A DNA stretch of 6,500 bases from Methanobacterium sp. (GTDB lineage Archaea; Methanobacteriota; Methanobacteria; Methanobacteriales; Methanobacteriaceae). This document shows, in pieces, positions 1 to 6,108 of the stretch. Each line of letters begins with the position of its first letter. Within the stretch, counting starts at the first letter, position 1. The DNA lies in the NCBI GenBank assembly GCA_003162115.1, contig PMMV01000068.1:334-6833 (forward strand), in the 5' to 3' direction. The position numbers were made by a program, and so were the translations under genes. The notes beneath the pieces were generated by a model, which was given only the letters and a program-made list of their open reading frames with translations, was not told where the DNA came from and did not search any database.

Positions 1-6
1 GGTGGT

Positions 7-510
7 GTGAAAATATATATTCCCAAAATTCTGGTTACAGGACCATATAATGCTGGAAAATCTAGTTTTGTAAAATCAATATCCAAAAAATCTGTTTCAG
101 TAGAAAGGATGGCCTTAGAAAAATTTCCAACCACCATTGCAATGGATATTGGCCATGTAGACCACAACGGATTCGTAGCAGACATATTTGGAACACCCGG
201 TCAGGAACGTTTCGACCTTATGCTGGACGTGCTAGCAAAAGAATCTGTTGGAGCATTTATATTAGTGGATTCCAGTGCCCCTCAAACATTTGCAAGGGCA
301 AAGGATATGATAAACAAAACACAAGCTGAAGCCATTCCCAAGATAATAGTCGCCAACAAACAAGACCTACCAGGAGCACTAGCCCCTGAACAAATCAGAG
401 AAACCATGAAACTCGATAAAAACATTCCAATAATTCCAACTGTTATTAAGGAAAACAAAGGAGTAGAAGAAGCGCTCAATACCCTTTTAAAACTTTTATA
501 TGGTGATTAG
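7..510 (+). CDS. Small Ras/Arf-like GTPase, COG2229 (MglA/SRPRB-like) type
   Basis: Predicted cytosolic GTP-binding switch protein of 167 residues, about the usual size of a single G domain. Visible motifs in order: P-loop GPYNAGKSS (residues 12-20); switch I threonines T42/T43 in [20 protein letters not shown] (59-69), the DxxG motif with the catalytic Gln equivalent; and NKQD (117-120) for guanine specificity. The fifth motif around residues 145-152 is weak. There is no signal peptide, membrane segment or terminal cysteine for lipidation. The family includes archaeal and bacterial MglA-like switches that often work with Roadblock/LC7 partners; no such partner is in view, but the gene lies at the window edge. 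The KaiC-like gene starts 3 bases after the stop, so they are probably co-transcribed. GTG at 7 is the assumed start; the frame stays open to base 1 and GGTG sits too close to it, so the true start could be further left. The partner and effector are unknown. Confidence 0.87.
   Translation: MKIYIPKILVTGPYNAGKSSFVKSISKKSVSVERMALEKFPTTIAMDIGHVDHNGFVADIFGTPGQERFDLMLDVLAKESVGAFILVDSSAPQTFARAKDMINKTQAEAIPKIIVANKQDLPGALAPEQIRETMKLDKNIPIIPTVIKENKGVEEALNTLLKLLYGD
502..507 (+). promoter_or_regulatory. Ribosome binding site GGTGAT of first KaiC-like gene
   Basis: GGTGAT lies inside the last codons of the GTPase gene, five bases before the ATG at 513. It matches the archaeal anti-Shine-Dalgarno, fixes the start of the downstream gene and supports translation within one operon. 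Confidence 0.75.
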
Positions 511-512
511 AA

Positions 513-1214
513 ATGATTCCTTGTATTGAATCAGGAATTCCAGGATTTGAAGAACTCACCCGTTCAGATGACGGGACAGGCGGAATACCTGAGAATTCAT
601 CAACTTTAATATATGGTCCTGCAAAGACAGGTAAATCAATATTCAGCAACCAGTTTGCATATAAAGGACTTCTCAATGAGGAACCCTGCCTCTATATTAC
701 AACTGACAGGGGAATAAAACAGTTGCAATCCATTATGTTTGATTTAGGGCGGCCAATCGAAAAATTCATTGAAGATAAGACGCTATATGTTATCGACACA
801 ACCTCAAATATCTCGGATGGCGAGCCTCAGCAAACTAAAAATATTATATCATCCCATATCGACAACCCCACGGATATTATGGTTAAGGTTGGTGCTGGTG
901 TACATTATGTCAATACAAATAATCCTAGATTCAGATCAGTGATAGATTCTGCCACAACCCTATTAACATACAATGAGAACATGCTAATAATACGCGTTTT
1001 AAAAGCCTATCTAATGAGAATTAATGAAGCAGGCGGCACACCAATAATCACTTACACAGAAGATTCAGCAGATAAAATAGTAGAAACAATGCTCAAATCC
1101 ATGGTTGATAACATTGTAAGGTTAGATGGGAAAGAATTAACAATAGAAGCCATGAAGGGCCTTGGAAAAAGAAGCTCACCATACCAAATAACCGACGAAG
1201 GCATAGTAATATGA
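513..1214 (+). CDS. KaiC/GvpD/RAD55-like RecA-superfamily ATPase, copy 1
   Basis: Single-domain P-loop ATPase of 233 residues; a KaiC protomer has two such domains. Visible: an N-terminal IESGIPGFEEL (5-15), typical of the family's 'G(I/L)PGxDEL' entry; Walker A GPAKTGKS (35-42); YITTDRG (61-67), where KaiC proteins usually have catalytic Glu residues and this one has Asp65; Walker B RSVIDSATTLL (141-151, D145); and a C-terminal LDGKELTIE strand. Family members act as regulatory or signalling ATPases (KaiC clock protein, GvpD, FlaH); the role here is not known. The Glu to Asp change suggests slow or altered hydrolysis, which is inference. It follows the GTPase by 3 bases and overlaps copy 2 by ATGA, consistent with translational coupling and perhaps a hetero-oligomer. 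It is cytosolic, with no membrane segment. The start is supported by GGTGAT. Confidence 0.85.
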   Translation: MIPCIESGIPGFEELTRSDDGTGGIPENSSTLIYGPAKTGKSIFSNQFAYKGLLNEEPCLYITTDRGIKQLQSIMFDLGRPIEKFIEDKTLYVIDTTSNISDGEPQQTKNIISSHIDNPTDIMVKVGAGVHYVNTNNPRFRSVIDSATTLLTYNENMLIIRVLKAYLMRINEAGGTPIITYTEDSADKIVETMLKSMVDNIVRLDGKELTIEAMKGLGKRSSPYQITDEGIVI

Positions 1215-1933
1215 TCCCTACAATTGAATCAGGAATTCCGGGATTTGACGAACTGACAGTATCAGAAATCACTGAAGGCGGAATTCCAGAAAAATCAACC
1301 ACTTTAATATACGGCCCTCCAAAGACGGGTAAATCAATATTTTGCAACCAATTCACATACCATGGACTTTTAAACCTGGACCCATGCCTCTATGTGACCA
1401 CTGATTATGGTATCAAACAGTTGCAAAGTAACATGATGGATTTCCAGTGGTTAATACAGAACTATATCCAGAATCAGACACTCTATATTATAGATGGGAT
1501 TTCACGGCTTTCAGGTGCAAAATTAGAGGATACCAACAACGTAAAACAATCATCAGTTGGAAACTCTTCTGATATGATGGTCAAAATTGGTATTGGAACC
1601 AGATCGGTATATAAAAAATCCAATCATTTCAGATCGGTGCTTGATTCACTTAACACATTACTTGCATTTAACCCGGATCAGATGGTTATAAGACTTTTAA
1701 AGGCTTATTTAAGACGTATCCGCGAAGCAGGAGGTTCTGGTATCATTGCTTACACTGAAGGTAATGCAAATCAAGAAACAGAAAACATTTTAAAATCACT
1801 TTTTGATAACATCATAATATTAGATGGGAAAAATATACATTTTGAATTCCTATCTGAATCAAATGATGAAATACATAAATTTGAATCAACCTACACAATT
1901 ACAAATAAAGGTCTTATAATTAAAAAAAAATAA
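1211..1933 (+). CDS. KaiC/GvpD/RAD55-like RecA-superfamily ATPase, copy 2
   Basis: Tandem paralogue of the preceding gene, 240 residues. By hand it aligns without gaps over residues 1-210 at about 56% identity. Visible: IESGIPGFDEL (5-15), Walker A GPPKTGKS (35-42), YVTTDYG (61-67, again Asp rather than Glu), Walker B RSVLDSLNTLL (141-151, D145) and ILDGK (203-207). It ends in a longer polar tail finishing in lysines. The stretch at about 100-140 is the most diverged between copies, apart from a shared DxMVKxGxG core (121-129), and is the likely partner- or substrate-specific segment. The ATG at 1211 overlaps the previous stop as ATGA; there is only a weak AAGG upstream, so translation probably depends on coupling. 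It is the last gene of the operon, facing the convergent stress-protein remnant. Ancestral duplication is clear from both protein and DNA; function is unknown beyond a family-level ATPase role. Confidence 0.85.
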   Translation: MIPTIESGIPGFDELTVSEITEGGIPEKSTTLIYGPPKTGKSIFCNQFTYHGLLNLDPCLYVTTDYGIKQLQSNMMDFQWLIQNYIQNQTLYIIDGISRLSGAKLEDTNNVKQSSVGNSSDMMVKIGIGTRSVYKKSNHFRSVLDSLNTLLAFNPDQMVIRLLKAYLRRIREAGGSGIIAYTEGNANQETENILKSLFDNIIILDGKNIHFEFLSESNDEIHKFESTYTITNKGLIIKKK

Positions 1934-1946
1934 ACCGATTAAAAAA
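1922..1946 (-). terminator. Possible U-tract terminator for minus-strand transcription
   Basis: Read on the minus strand, the region just beyond the stress-protein stop carries runs of six T (1946-1941) and nine T (1930-1922). Archaeal intrinsic termination uses such U-tracts without needing a hairpin. The nine-base run also encodes the C-terminal lysines of the convergent ATPase gene, so it may be coincidental. Confidence 0.3.
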
Positions 1947-1968
1947 TGAACTCAACCTTTTGAAAAGA

Positions 1969-2364
1969 TTAATTTTGATCAACATTTTCCTCAAGAATGA
2001 ATTCACATTTTCCATCTTCAGGAATCACCATTATTGGAATGGAAACCAAGTTTATCAGATCTGCTGCAGTGCTCTGGTGAACAAACCTATAAATCTTATC
2101 GAACTTTAGGTGTCCCATTATCACAATGTCAAAGTTCTCAGCATATTCTGCTATTTTTTCAGGAATTTCATTGTTTTGTCCCTCAAATTTTACAGATTCA
2201 TATTTGACATCCAAACCCAGTTGTCTACCTTTTTCAACATATTCCTGTAGTTTATTGACAGCCTCTTTTTCAACACCAAAGTAAATGAAATTGACTGTGG
2301 CATTTTGTTCAATTCCATAATTAAATACATTTTTTATAAGGAAGTCTAGATCTTTTTTTAATTG
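1969..2364 (-). pseudogene. Universal stress protein (UspA family), 5'-truncated
   Basis: The minus-strand frame is open for 131 codons and reads as a UspA fold from the first helix onward. ATVNFIYF is the second strand; a long helix and DVKYESVKF follow; then EIPEKIAEYAENFDIVIMGH is the typical fourth-strand region, and the end is SIPIMVIPE. The first strand, with the usual 'KILVPTDGS' and its nucleotide-contacting Asp (about 20 residues), is missing: the frame closes at a TAA (2365-2367) where it should continue. No ATG or GTG occurs in frame before mid-protein; the only early alternative is TTG at 2214, which would remove still more. The ATP-binding G-2X-G-9X-G(S/T) motif is also degenerate (GHLK ... 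QST), so the ancestor may have been a non-ATP-binding type. The remaining frame has no internal stop, suggesting recent damage or a truncated product still made. The break coincides with the edge of the recombinase region. Confidence 0.65.
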
Positions 2365-2570
2365 TTATTTATTTTTCACGATTATCCAAAAACTCAGCAA
2401 CTGCTTCCCGTATGTAGTGGCTGACAGGGTTGCCGCCCTTCCTATCATCTGGGATAACTCTAAAGGCAATCTATTACTTGAAAATAAATCATAGGCCGGT
2501 CCTACATATATTAGTAACGCCCTCAGCATGAAATTTGATTTAAAATATTCTTTTAAATTTTAATTCAAGA
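2215..2570. other. Region between stress-protein frame and recombinase
   Basis: No intact gene is visible in these 356 bases. From left to right they hold the 5' part of the truncated stress-protein frame, a stop at 2365-2367, the G+C-rich ribbon-helix-helix-like fragment, and an A+T-rich stretch (2531-2570) leading to the stop of the recombinase. No tRNA, paired repeat or clear terminator was recognised. It most probably contains the left boundary of a degraded integrated element, but no att core was found. Confidence 0.5.
2369..2470 (-). pseudogene. Fragment resembling C-terminal half of a ribbon-helix-helix protein
   Basis: A 33-codon minus-strand reading ends at TAA (2369-2371) and is closed upstream by tandem stop codons. 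Its C-terminal part, NPVSHYIREAVAEFLDNREK, has the spacing of a CopG/ribbon-helix-helix second helix ('xSxyIReAvxxfL'). The preceding IAFRVIPDD resembles the DNA-binding strand, but the first helix is too short to complete the fold. It has no start codon, so I read it as a remnant, perhaps of the same element as the recombinase. Local G+C is about 53% over 2391-2460 by count, well above the flanks. A different frame over the same bases is also open (54 codons from ATG at 2529), so the assignment is uncertain. Confidence 0.35.
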
Positions 2571-3770
2571 TTATTCAGTGTCTTGATTTTTAAGTTTTTC
2601 TTCCACTATACTTTTCAGCATATCATCCATTAACTCCAATCGTTTCTCCATAGCACTGATTTTATCATCCTTTTTCTTGGAATCATTAAGTAGTTGATCA
2701 TATCCTTCGGTTGTAATGGTTTTTACTTTAATTTCTTGAGAAGTTAAATGGTTTACAATTTGGATATATTCTTCTTTTAATGCCACAGGGTCTGCTTTAA
2801 AGTATGCAGAAGTAGTAGTATCTAATGTATGCCCTAACATTGCTCTACTCATTAAATGAGGTATTTTATTTTTTTCTAATGTAGTGGCAAAAAATTTTCT
2901 TAAAGTATGTGGTCGTACTAGAATTCGATTATTAACTTTTCTTAATCCTGCTCTTTTATTTATACGTATAAACATTCCAGTAACTGATGATGGGTTTATT
3001 GGGAAGTTATAGGTTCTAAATAATGTATCTTCAGGTACTGGATTATAGTCAGGATATTTTCTATTTAATTCATCTAGATATTCAATTAGAGCATCAAAAG
3101 CTTCAGGTGAAGTAAAAGTAAAATAGGGTTTGCCTGTTTTTATTCTTTCAATATTCCATAATAGTATAACATCTTCTAATTCTCTTAACTTTTCTAATAA
3201 CTCTGCGAGTGTTTTGGGGTATTCTTTTATTGGGATACTATCATATAAATGTTTAAAAGTCAATGAGCATAATTCCGCTCTGGACATCCCTGAACTAAGA
3301 CCTATAAGAATAACTGCTTTATATGTATTGTTTGCGTAGTTTAATGCATGTCTAATATCATCCATAGTAGGTAAATCTTCATAAACTTCATGTTTTTTAT
3401 CCTTTCGAGATTTACGTCTGAATGTACGGGGTAATTGTATTTCATATTCACTATAAAACGATTTTACCATACTTAACATATTGTCAACGTAGTTTTTGGA
3501 ATATCCCTTTTCATCTGTTAAATAAATTTTAAAGTCTAACAAATATTTTTTTAGTTTCCGATCCCTCAATCTGATACCCTTGTCTTCTTCAAGATCGGCT
3601 TCTCTGATCAACTCATCTAAAGTTTTATTTGTAAATTCACTATACTTTTGTAGTGCAAGACCATATAGAATAATGGTTGACTCAGCATGTCCACGATTTA
3701 CAATAAGTTGTTGAAATTTTGATTCACTTTCAACTGGCTGTCTGGATCTCATAACTATAATTATGGACAT
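2571..3770 (-). CDS. Tyrosine recombinase / phage-type integrase
   Basis: Site-specific DNA recombinase of 399 residues. Residues about 15-110 form the SAM-like core-binding domain (ESKFQQLIVNRGHAESTI ... YSKNYVDNMLSMVKSFY). The catalytic domain, about 135-340, shows Arg164 in GLSSGMSRAEL, Lys211 in IKTGKPYF, the HxxR box PHTLR (H288, R291), H314 in MLGHTLDTTT and the nucleophile Tyr323 in SAYFKAD. All catalytic residues are present, so it is probably active. A charged C-terminal tail (355-399) looks like a coiled coil and is beyond what Xer proteins carry. No excisionase, tRNA or repeat pair accompanies it, so it looks like the survivor of a decayed element; a solitary inversion recombinase is the alternative. 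The ATG at 3770 has no Shine-Dalgarno; ATG at 3752 (393 residues) is an alternative. A TATA-like box about 38 bases upstream implies a very short leader. Confidence 0.88.
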   Translation of the reverse strand: MSIIIVMRSRQPVESESKFQQLIVNRGHAESTIILYGLALQKYSEFTNKTLDELIREADLEEDKGIRLRDRKLKKYLLDFKIYLTDEKGYSKNYVDNMLSMVKSFYSEYEIQLPRTFRRKSRKDKKHEVYEDLPTMDDIRHALNYANNTYKAVILIGLSSGMSRAELCSLTFKHLYDSIPIKEYPKTLAELLEKLRELEDVILLWNIERIKTGKPYFTFTSPEAFDALIEYLDELNRKYPDYNPVPEDTLFRTYNFPINPSSVTGMFIRINKRAGLRKVNNRILVRPHTLRKFFATTLEKNKIPHLMSRAMLGHTLDTTTSAYFKADPVALKEEYIQIVNHLTSQEIKVKTITTEGYDQLLNDSKKKDDKISAMEKRLELMDDMLKSIVEEKLKNQDTE

Positions 3771-3803
3771 TATCTATATTAAAAGTATACGTTTTCATAT
3801 CTT

Positions 3804-3813
3804 AGTATATAAT
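3804..3813 (-). promoter_or_regulatory. Candidate TATA box of the recombinase gene
   Basis: The minus strand reads TTATATAC here, similar to the archaeal TATA box, about 38 bases before the ATG at 3770. With normal spacing the transcript would start about 10-15 bases before the start codon, which would fit the missing ribosome binding site. Prediction by eye only. Confidence 0.3.
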
Positions 3814-3897
3814 ATCAAGTTGATCATCCTATAAAATTTAAATCCCTATGGTAAAAAAATATTAAAATGCAGTAAAAGCCGATTATCAGAAAATTGG

Positions 3898-3920
3898 TAG
3901 ACTAAAACAGTTTTTAGACT
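3898..3920. promoter_or_regulatory. Dyad and direct repeat in the divergent promoter region
   Basis: TAGACT occurs at 3898-3903 and 3915-3920, 17 bases apart. CTAAAA (3902-3907) is followed by its complement TTTTAG (3912-3917). The site lies 20-42 bases before the ATG at 3940 of the regulator gene, so it could be an operator for autoregulation. The repeats are short and A+T-rich, so chance is possible. Confidence 0.25.
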
Positions 3921-3939
3921 TTTAAATTTGTGTGGTCAT

Positions 3940-4803
3940 ATGAAGTACAATCCAAAATTGAATATGATTATTAATGAACATGAATTCAGTTATAAAATAT
4001 TTGAGACACTTGAGTGTATATCAAAAACATGGTCACAACGTAAGGCAGCAAAAAGGCTCGGAATTTCACATTCTGTTTTAAACCGTCGTATAAAAGAATC
4101 CGAAGAAAAATTTGGTTTTAGACTGGTTGAAACAACAGGCGCCGGTTCTGGTTTAACTGGAAATGGTTTAAAAATTCTCAGTAAATATGAACGATATATG
4201 AAGCGATTGGAAGATCGGAAAAAACCAGTTATCTGTGGTGGGTATATATCGGCCGGTCTGATTGAAGTTTTAGCAGATGAATATCCCCTCGATGCAACAA
4301 TTTTCCATACCGATGATGAAAGCGCTCTTGAACTCGCCCGAAAGGATATGGTGGACATTCTAACCCTTGATGATCCTGTTCGCGCATTTATGTATGATTT
4401 AGATTTCACCCCTGTTGCATACGACTACCTGGTACTCGTATCCAATCAAGATATATCAATAAACAGCCTAGGCGATTTAAATGGGAAAAATTTCTTAGAA
4501 GTACCTGGATCATCTCAGCGACTGGCATGGAACACCATGGATAACATGAAAATAGATTATAAGATAGTTGAACTGGTTAAATCTCCATATAATGCTTTAA
4601 AAATCATAAATAAAAATAAAGAACTGTTCACATTTCTAAACAATAGTTTTTCAGATGGTTCAGATATTTTAAAGAATGATACCAAACATTTAATAAGTCT
4701 TGTTTTATGTAACAACGAAAATAAGGTTTTAAAAGATTTTGTAGATTATATAACCGAGGATGGTCAGGAAACAATAGAACAACAGGGTTTCATAAAGATT
4801 TAA
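3940..4803 (+). CDS. ModE/LysR-type HTH regulator with PBP-like sensor domain
   Basis: Predicted one-component transcription regulator of 287 residues. Residues about 17-90 form a winged helix-turn-helix of the LysR/ModE kind: TWSQRKAAKRLGISHSVLNR, then KFGFRLVETTGAGSGLTGNG, where the wing followed by 'LTxxG' resembles ModE. Residues about 96-287 resemble a periplasmic-binding-protein fold (PBP_like, as in MoeA/ModE-associated proteins): CGGYISAGLIEVLADEYP, DMVDILTLDD, VAYDYLVLVSNQD, then a 'SLGDLNGKNFLEVPGSSQR' segment near 176-194. Such regulators commonly sense a small ligand such as molybdate or tungstate; that ligand is only inference here, as no transporter or cofactor gene is adjacent. 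It is transcribed divergently from the recombinase with 169 bases between them. ATG at 3940 is preferred; an in-frame TTG at 3928 would add four residues, and neither has a good ribosome binding site. Confidence 0.78.
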   Translation: MKYNPKLNMIINEHEFSYKIFETLECISKTWSQRKAAKRLGISHSVLNRRIKESEEKFGFRLVETTGAGSGLTGNGLKILSKYERYMKRLEDRKKPVICGGYISAGLIEVLADEYPLDATIFHTDDESALELARKDMVDILTLDDPVRAFMYDLDFTPVAYDYLVLVSNQDISINSLGDLNGKNFLEVPGSSQRLAWNTMDNMKIDYKIVELVKSPYNALKIINKNKELFTFLNNSFSDGSDILKNDTKHLISLVLCNNENKVLKDFVDYITEDGQETIEQQGFIKI

Positions 4804-4931
4804 CCCTTGAATCAACTAAAATCAAATTTCAATCCTATAAACTTAAGATTATTTTATTTACTAAATTCTGAAGTTATTTACTCAAAAATATTTAGGTTAA
4901 TTTTAAATATTTCAAAAATAAAAATATGGCG

Positions 4932-4937
4932 GGTGAT
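4932..4937 (+). promoter_or_regulatory. Ribosome binding site GGTGAT fixing a TTG start
   Basis: GGTGAT lies three bases before TTG at 4941 and is the only strong Shine-Dalgarno match in this gap. It decides the TTG start of the kinase, which is also where family similarity begins ([12 protein letters not shown]). Confidence 0.75.
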
Positions 4938-4940
4938 TGA

Positions 4941-5855
4941 TTGAGCAATAATTCTGATTTACTAGCAATTGGACACACAGCATTTGACTACATAATACAA
5001 GTAAAGGAATTCCCTCTACCTAACTCTTCTACAGCAATAAAAAAGATGCAAACATTATATGGAGGGGCTGCAGCCAATGTAGCTGTAGTTGCATCAAGTT
5101 TAGGACTGAAATCGTCGCTTATATCAGCCGTTGGTAATGACTTTATTGGATCTGAATATCAGAACAAATTGAAAAACCTGGGAATAGATACACAGAACAT
5201 GATAGTTGTAGAAGATGAAAAAACTCCAACAGCATTCGTTCTAACCGATTTTAATAATGATCAGATCAGCTATTTCTATTGGGGAGCAGCTTCTAAATTT
5301 AAAAATTCAAACCCGCCATTTGAAGCTATTAACCAGGTAAATGCTGTACACTTGGCAACGGGAGACCCTGGTTTCAACAGGAGATCTGGCGAAGTTGCCC
5401 ATGAAGCGGGAAAGCTTATATCCTTTGATCCCGGTCAAGATCTTCATATGTACTCTAAAAAAGAGCTTGAATCTGTTATAAAGATCTGTGATATTCTATT
5501 TGGAAATCATCATGAAATAAAACGGATCCAAGAAACCTTAAATATGAGTATAGATGATTTAAGAGATTTTGGCCCAGATATAGTAGTTATTACCCTTGGA
5601 AAAGATGGTAGCTCTATTTGTACAGATGAAAAAATTGATATAGATGCAATAATCAGAGATACAGTTGACCCAACTGGAGCCGGAGACTCCTATCGTGCCG
5701 GATTTTTAAATGCGTATTTAAAGGGCGAAGACCTTGAAACATGCGGCAAATTTGCATCTTCAGTTGCATCATTTGTTGTTGAAGCTGAAGGATGCCAAAC
5801 CAATGTTCCAAACGAAAGTATGGTTAGGGAAAGAATGGAAGATATGTGGAAATAA
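4941..5855 (+). CDS. PfkB-family nucleoside kinase (MJ0406-like)
   Basis: ATP-dependent kinase of 304 residues in the ribokinase/PfkB family. Visible: first strand [12 protein letters not shown] (7-18); the GGAAANVA box (41-48) of signature 1; YWGAA (113-117); ATGDPGFN (139-146); SFDPGQDL (161-168); the NxxE magnesium motif as NHHE (189-192); and [13 protein letters not shown] (243-255) with the catalytic base D249. The pattern GHTAxDYI, WGAA, [17 protein letters not shown] and ASFVVEAxGCQTNxP matches, from memory, the Methanocaldococcus MJ0406 nucleoside kinase, which phosphorylates several nucleosides including inosine, guanosine and cytidine. A nucleoside-salvage role in the cytosol is therefore more likely than sugar phosphorylation. 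Length is normal and no key residue is missing. The gene has its own 137-base upstream region (4804-4940) with A+T-rich TATA-like stretches near 4885-4909, so it is probably monocistronic. Substrate preference is inferred from resemblance. Confidence 0.88.
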   Translation: MSNNSDLLAIGHTAFDYIIQVKEFPLPNSSTAIKKMQTLYGGAAANVAVVASSLGLKSSLISAVGNDFIGSEYQNKLKNLGIDTQNMIVVEDEKTPTAFVLTDFNNDQISYFYWGAASKFKNSNPPFEAINQVNAVHLATGDPGFNRRSGEVAHEAGKLISFDPGQDLHMYSKKELESVIKICDILFGNHHEIKRIQETLNMSIDDLRDFGPDIVVITLGKDGSSICTDEKIDIDAIIRDTVDPTGAGDSYRAGFLNAYLKGEDLETCGKFASSVASFVVEAEGCQTNVPNESMVRERMEDMWK

Positions 5856-5972
5856 AATCTCGAAAATAGATCAAAATAGAAAGTCTAGTAAAGTATAAGA
5901 AAGGTAAATTAATAGTATCATTCGACATAAATGATCCTTGGTTTGTTTCATGTAACTTTAACAATACCTATT

Positions 5973-5989
5973 TTTATGTTGAACATAAA
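5973..5989. promoter_or_regulatory. Perfect 17-bp palindrome, candidate thiC operator
   Basis: TTTATGTT, a single G, then AACATAAA: an exact 8-bp inverted repeat with one central base. It lies 120 bases before the thiC start. With a one-base loop it cannot form a useful RNA hairpin, so a dimeric DNA-binding protein site is the better reading. The right half continues as ACATAAATCAT, and a near copy, ACATAAATGAT, occurs at 5925-5935. Confidence 0.45.
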
Positions 5990-6078
5990 TCATTGATTTA
6001 ATGTGAAATTTGGTCTAATTAAAGCTTTAGAATGATTTTGATATTCAGAACTGGACAGAACGGATTAAAATCTGGTCA

Positions 6079-6088
6079 GTATATAATT
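6079..6088 (+). promoter_or_regulatory. Candidate TATA box of thiC
   Basis: GTATATAATT is the best TATA-like match before thiC. Usual archaeal spacing would put the transcript start near 6105-6110, which would exclude the ribosome binding site at 6100. Either the real promoter is further upstream or the spacing is unusually short. Confidence 0.3.
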
Positions 6089-6099
6089 AAAAAATAAAT

Positions 6100-6105
6100 G
6101 GTGAT
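6100..6105 (+). promoter_or_regulatory. Ribosome binding site GGTGAT of thiC
   Basis: GGTGAT lies three bases before the ATG at 6109. It has the same motif and spacing as the kinase gene and fixes the thiC start. Confidence 0.75.
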
Positions 6106-6108
6106 TCT

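Larger units (their letters stand above)
5856..6108 (+). promoter_or_regulatory. thiC upstream region
   Basis: These 253 bases contain no coding region I can support. They are A+T-rich, with a perfect 8-bp inverted repeat, a second shorter dyad and a repeated ACATAAAT element in the middle (5917-5998), then a TATA-like GTATATAATT (6079-6088) and a GGTGAT ribosome binding site. No CTGAGA or other TPP-riboswitch core was seen, so control is more likely by a DNA-binding repressor, for example of the archaeal ThiR kind; that is inference. Confidence 0.5.

Noticed and set aside
282..479. Minus-strand 65-codon hydrophobic reading frame
   Set aside because: Fully antisense to the GTPase gene, whose motifs are unmistakable; no ribosome binding site.
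476..1356. Two minus-strand frames (476-676 and 1093-1356) encode similar peptides (NWLxNIDLPVF)
   Set aside because: They lie antisense to the matching Walker A regions of the two KaiC-like copies; their similarity simply reflects the gene duplication.
1957..1967. CTTTT-G-AAAAG dyad between the convergent genes
   Set aside because: A one-base loop cannot form a terminator hairpin, and the arms are low-complexity.
2365..2529. Minus-strand 54-codon frame from ATG at 2529 (begins MLRALLIYVG)
   Set aside because: It overlaps the ribbon-helix-helix-like frame in another phase, has no ribosome binding site and resembles nothing known to me. It is in phase with the stress-protein frame but separated by a stop, and does not resemble the missing first strand.
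3130..3339. Plus-strand 69-codon frame
   Set aside because: Antisense to the catalytic domain of the recombinase; no independent support.
2379..3889. CGATTATC present on both sides of the recombinase (2379-2386 and near 3882) as possible att cores
   Set aside because: Only eight bases with no extended similarity; expected by chance in A+T-rich DNA of this length.
3990..4409. Minus-strand 139-codon frame
   Set aside because: Antisense to the ModE-like regulator; its content is serine/arginine-rich shadow sequence.
5856..6108. TPP riboswitch before thiC
   Set aside because: No CTGAGA-type core or the expected long paired helices could be found; the only strong dyad has a one-base loop.
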